From positions 1 through 42,330 of the forward strand of contig CAUJJW010000033.1 in the NCBI GenBank assembly GCA_963205105.1: a stretch of 42,330 bases of DNA, in the 5' to 3' direction. The DNA comes from Verrucomicrobiota bacterium. GTDB lineage: Bacteria; Verrucomicrobiota; Verrucomicrobiia; Limisphaerales; CAIMTB01. The notes below the pieces were generated by a model. The model was not told where the DNA came from. It did no database searches and worked only from the letters and a program-made list of their open reading frames with translations. The position numbers and the translations under genes are program-made. Positions 42,195-42,330 of the stretch are shown here, in pieces (the stretch's first letter is position 1; each line of letters begins with the position of its first letter).

Positions 42195-42330
42195 TCACCC
42201 CGCCAACGAGCGGAAGGAGCGAACCCGGCCGCTGTCCGCCTGTTTGATGGAGAACTCCGGCGGGCCCATCTGGCCACCCATGAACACGCGGGTGTTCCGA
42301 AAAGCCATCCGACTCTCACGCGATCCGCTC
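42195..42330 (-). CDS. possible C-terminal end of a protein cut by the window edge
   Basis: A minus-strand frame open to the right edge and ending at TGA 42195-42197; it reads ...RNTRVFMGGQMGPPEFSIKQ and continues ~20 residues. High GC at third positions fits coding, but a plus-strand frame from ATG 42247 (MENSGGPIWPPMNTRVFRKA) is also open to the edge. I cannot recognise either one. It is included as the only candidate content of this end. Confidence 0.3.
   Translation of the reverse strand, partial: SGSRESRMAFRNTRVFMGGQMGPPEFSIKQADSGRVRSFRSLAG

Noticed and set aside
1..42330. tRNA genes, CRISPR arrays, insertion sequences, prophage, toxin-antitoxin modules
   Set aside because: The intergenic gaps were read on both strands. 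No cloverleaf, direct-repeat/spacer pattern, transposase or integrase was seen.

Overview
The window looks like chromosomal DNA of a GC-rich member of the Verrucomicrobia (PVC superphylum), most likely the Pedosphaera/Limisphaera side. The grounds are a prepilin of the [13 protein letters not shown] type with a C-terminal 'DGHV' motif, a Minf_1886-family protein, two PEP-CTERM proteins, secreted proteins ending in a recurrent 'Y.VE.S..L..W...RF[YF]' module, and a membrane pyrophosphatase of the 'ADIGSDLM...DNAGDSVGPTADGFETYG' subtype. No tRNA, rRNA, CRISPR array, insertion sequence or phage gene was seen. Most starts lack a Shine-Dalgarno sequence.

Layout. 1-2909: the 5' part of an LptF/LptG permease (minus), then a TPR protein and a secreted protein built from two 200-residue repeats (plus). 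2954-21307: a compact six-gene minus-strand run, transcribed from the right. Its order is a parvulin-type foldase lipoprotein, a 617-aa exported protein, a 3476-aa secreted protein (25% of the window), two exported proteins sharing a repeated 'KWGPF' module, and a P-domain PEP-CTERM protein. 21757-23122: a prepilin-like protein (plus), a Minf_1886 protein and a probable tiny membrane protein (minus). 23204-28744: leucyl- and valyl-tRNA synthetase genes, divergent. 28874-31493: a three-gene plus-strand operon of a VTC-domain protein, a DUF4956 membrane protein and an HlyD-like adaptor. 31501-34017: a membrane pyrophosphatase with a clear terminator. 34180-40199 (minus): an RsmI-nitrilase fusion, bifunctional fucokinase/GDP-fucose pyrophosphorylase, and a secreted Ca-binding-type protein with an 11-bp G tract. 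40325-42330: a PEP-CTERM protein, a class V aminotransferase, and an uncertain partial frame.

The candidate for an undescribed system is the 2954-21307 operon. The giant protein carries Ig/cadherin-like domains, two LamG domains, HAF repeats and a dockerin-like loop. Its last ~590 residues are long helices followed by a beta-rich C-terminus that resembles, by eye, the coiled-coil/channel region and TcB-binding end of insecticidal Tc-toxin TcA subunits. The parvulin at the head of the operon would suit folding of such large exported proteins. No TcB/TcC (RHS) partner lies in the window, so this reading is an inference that needs a profile or structure comparison. All identifications are by eye from motifs; no search was run.
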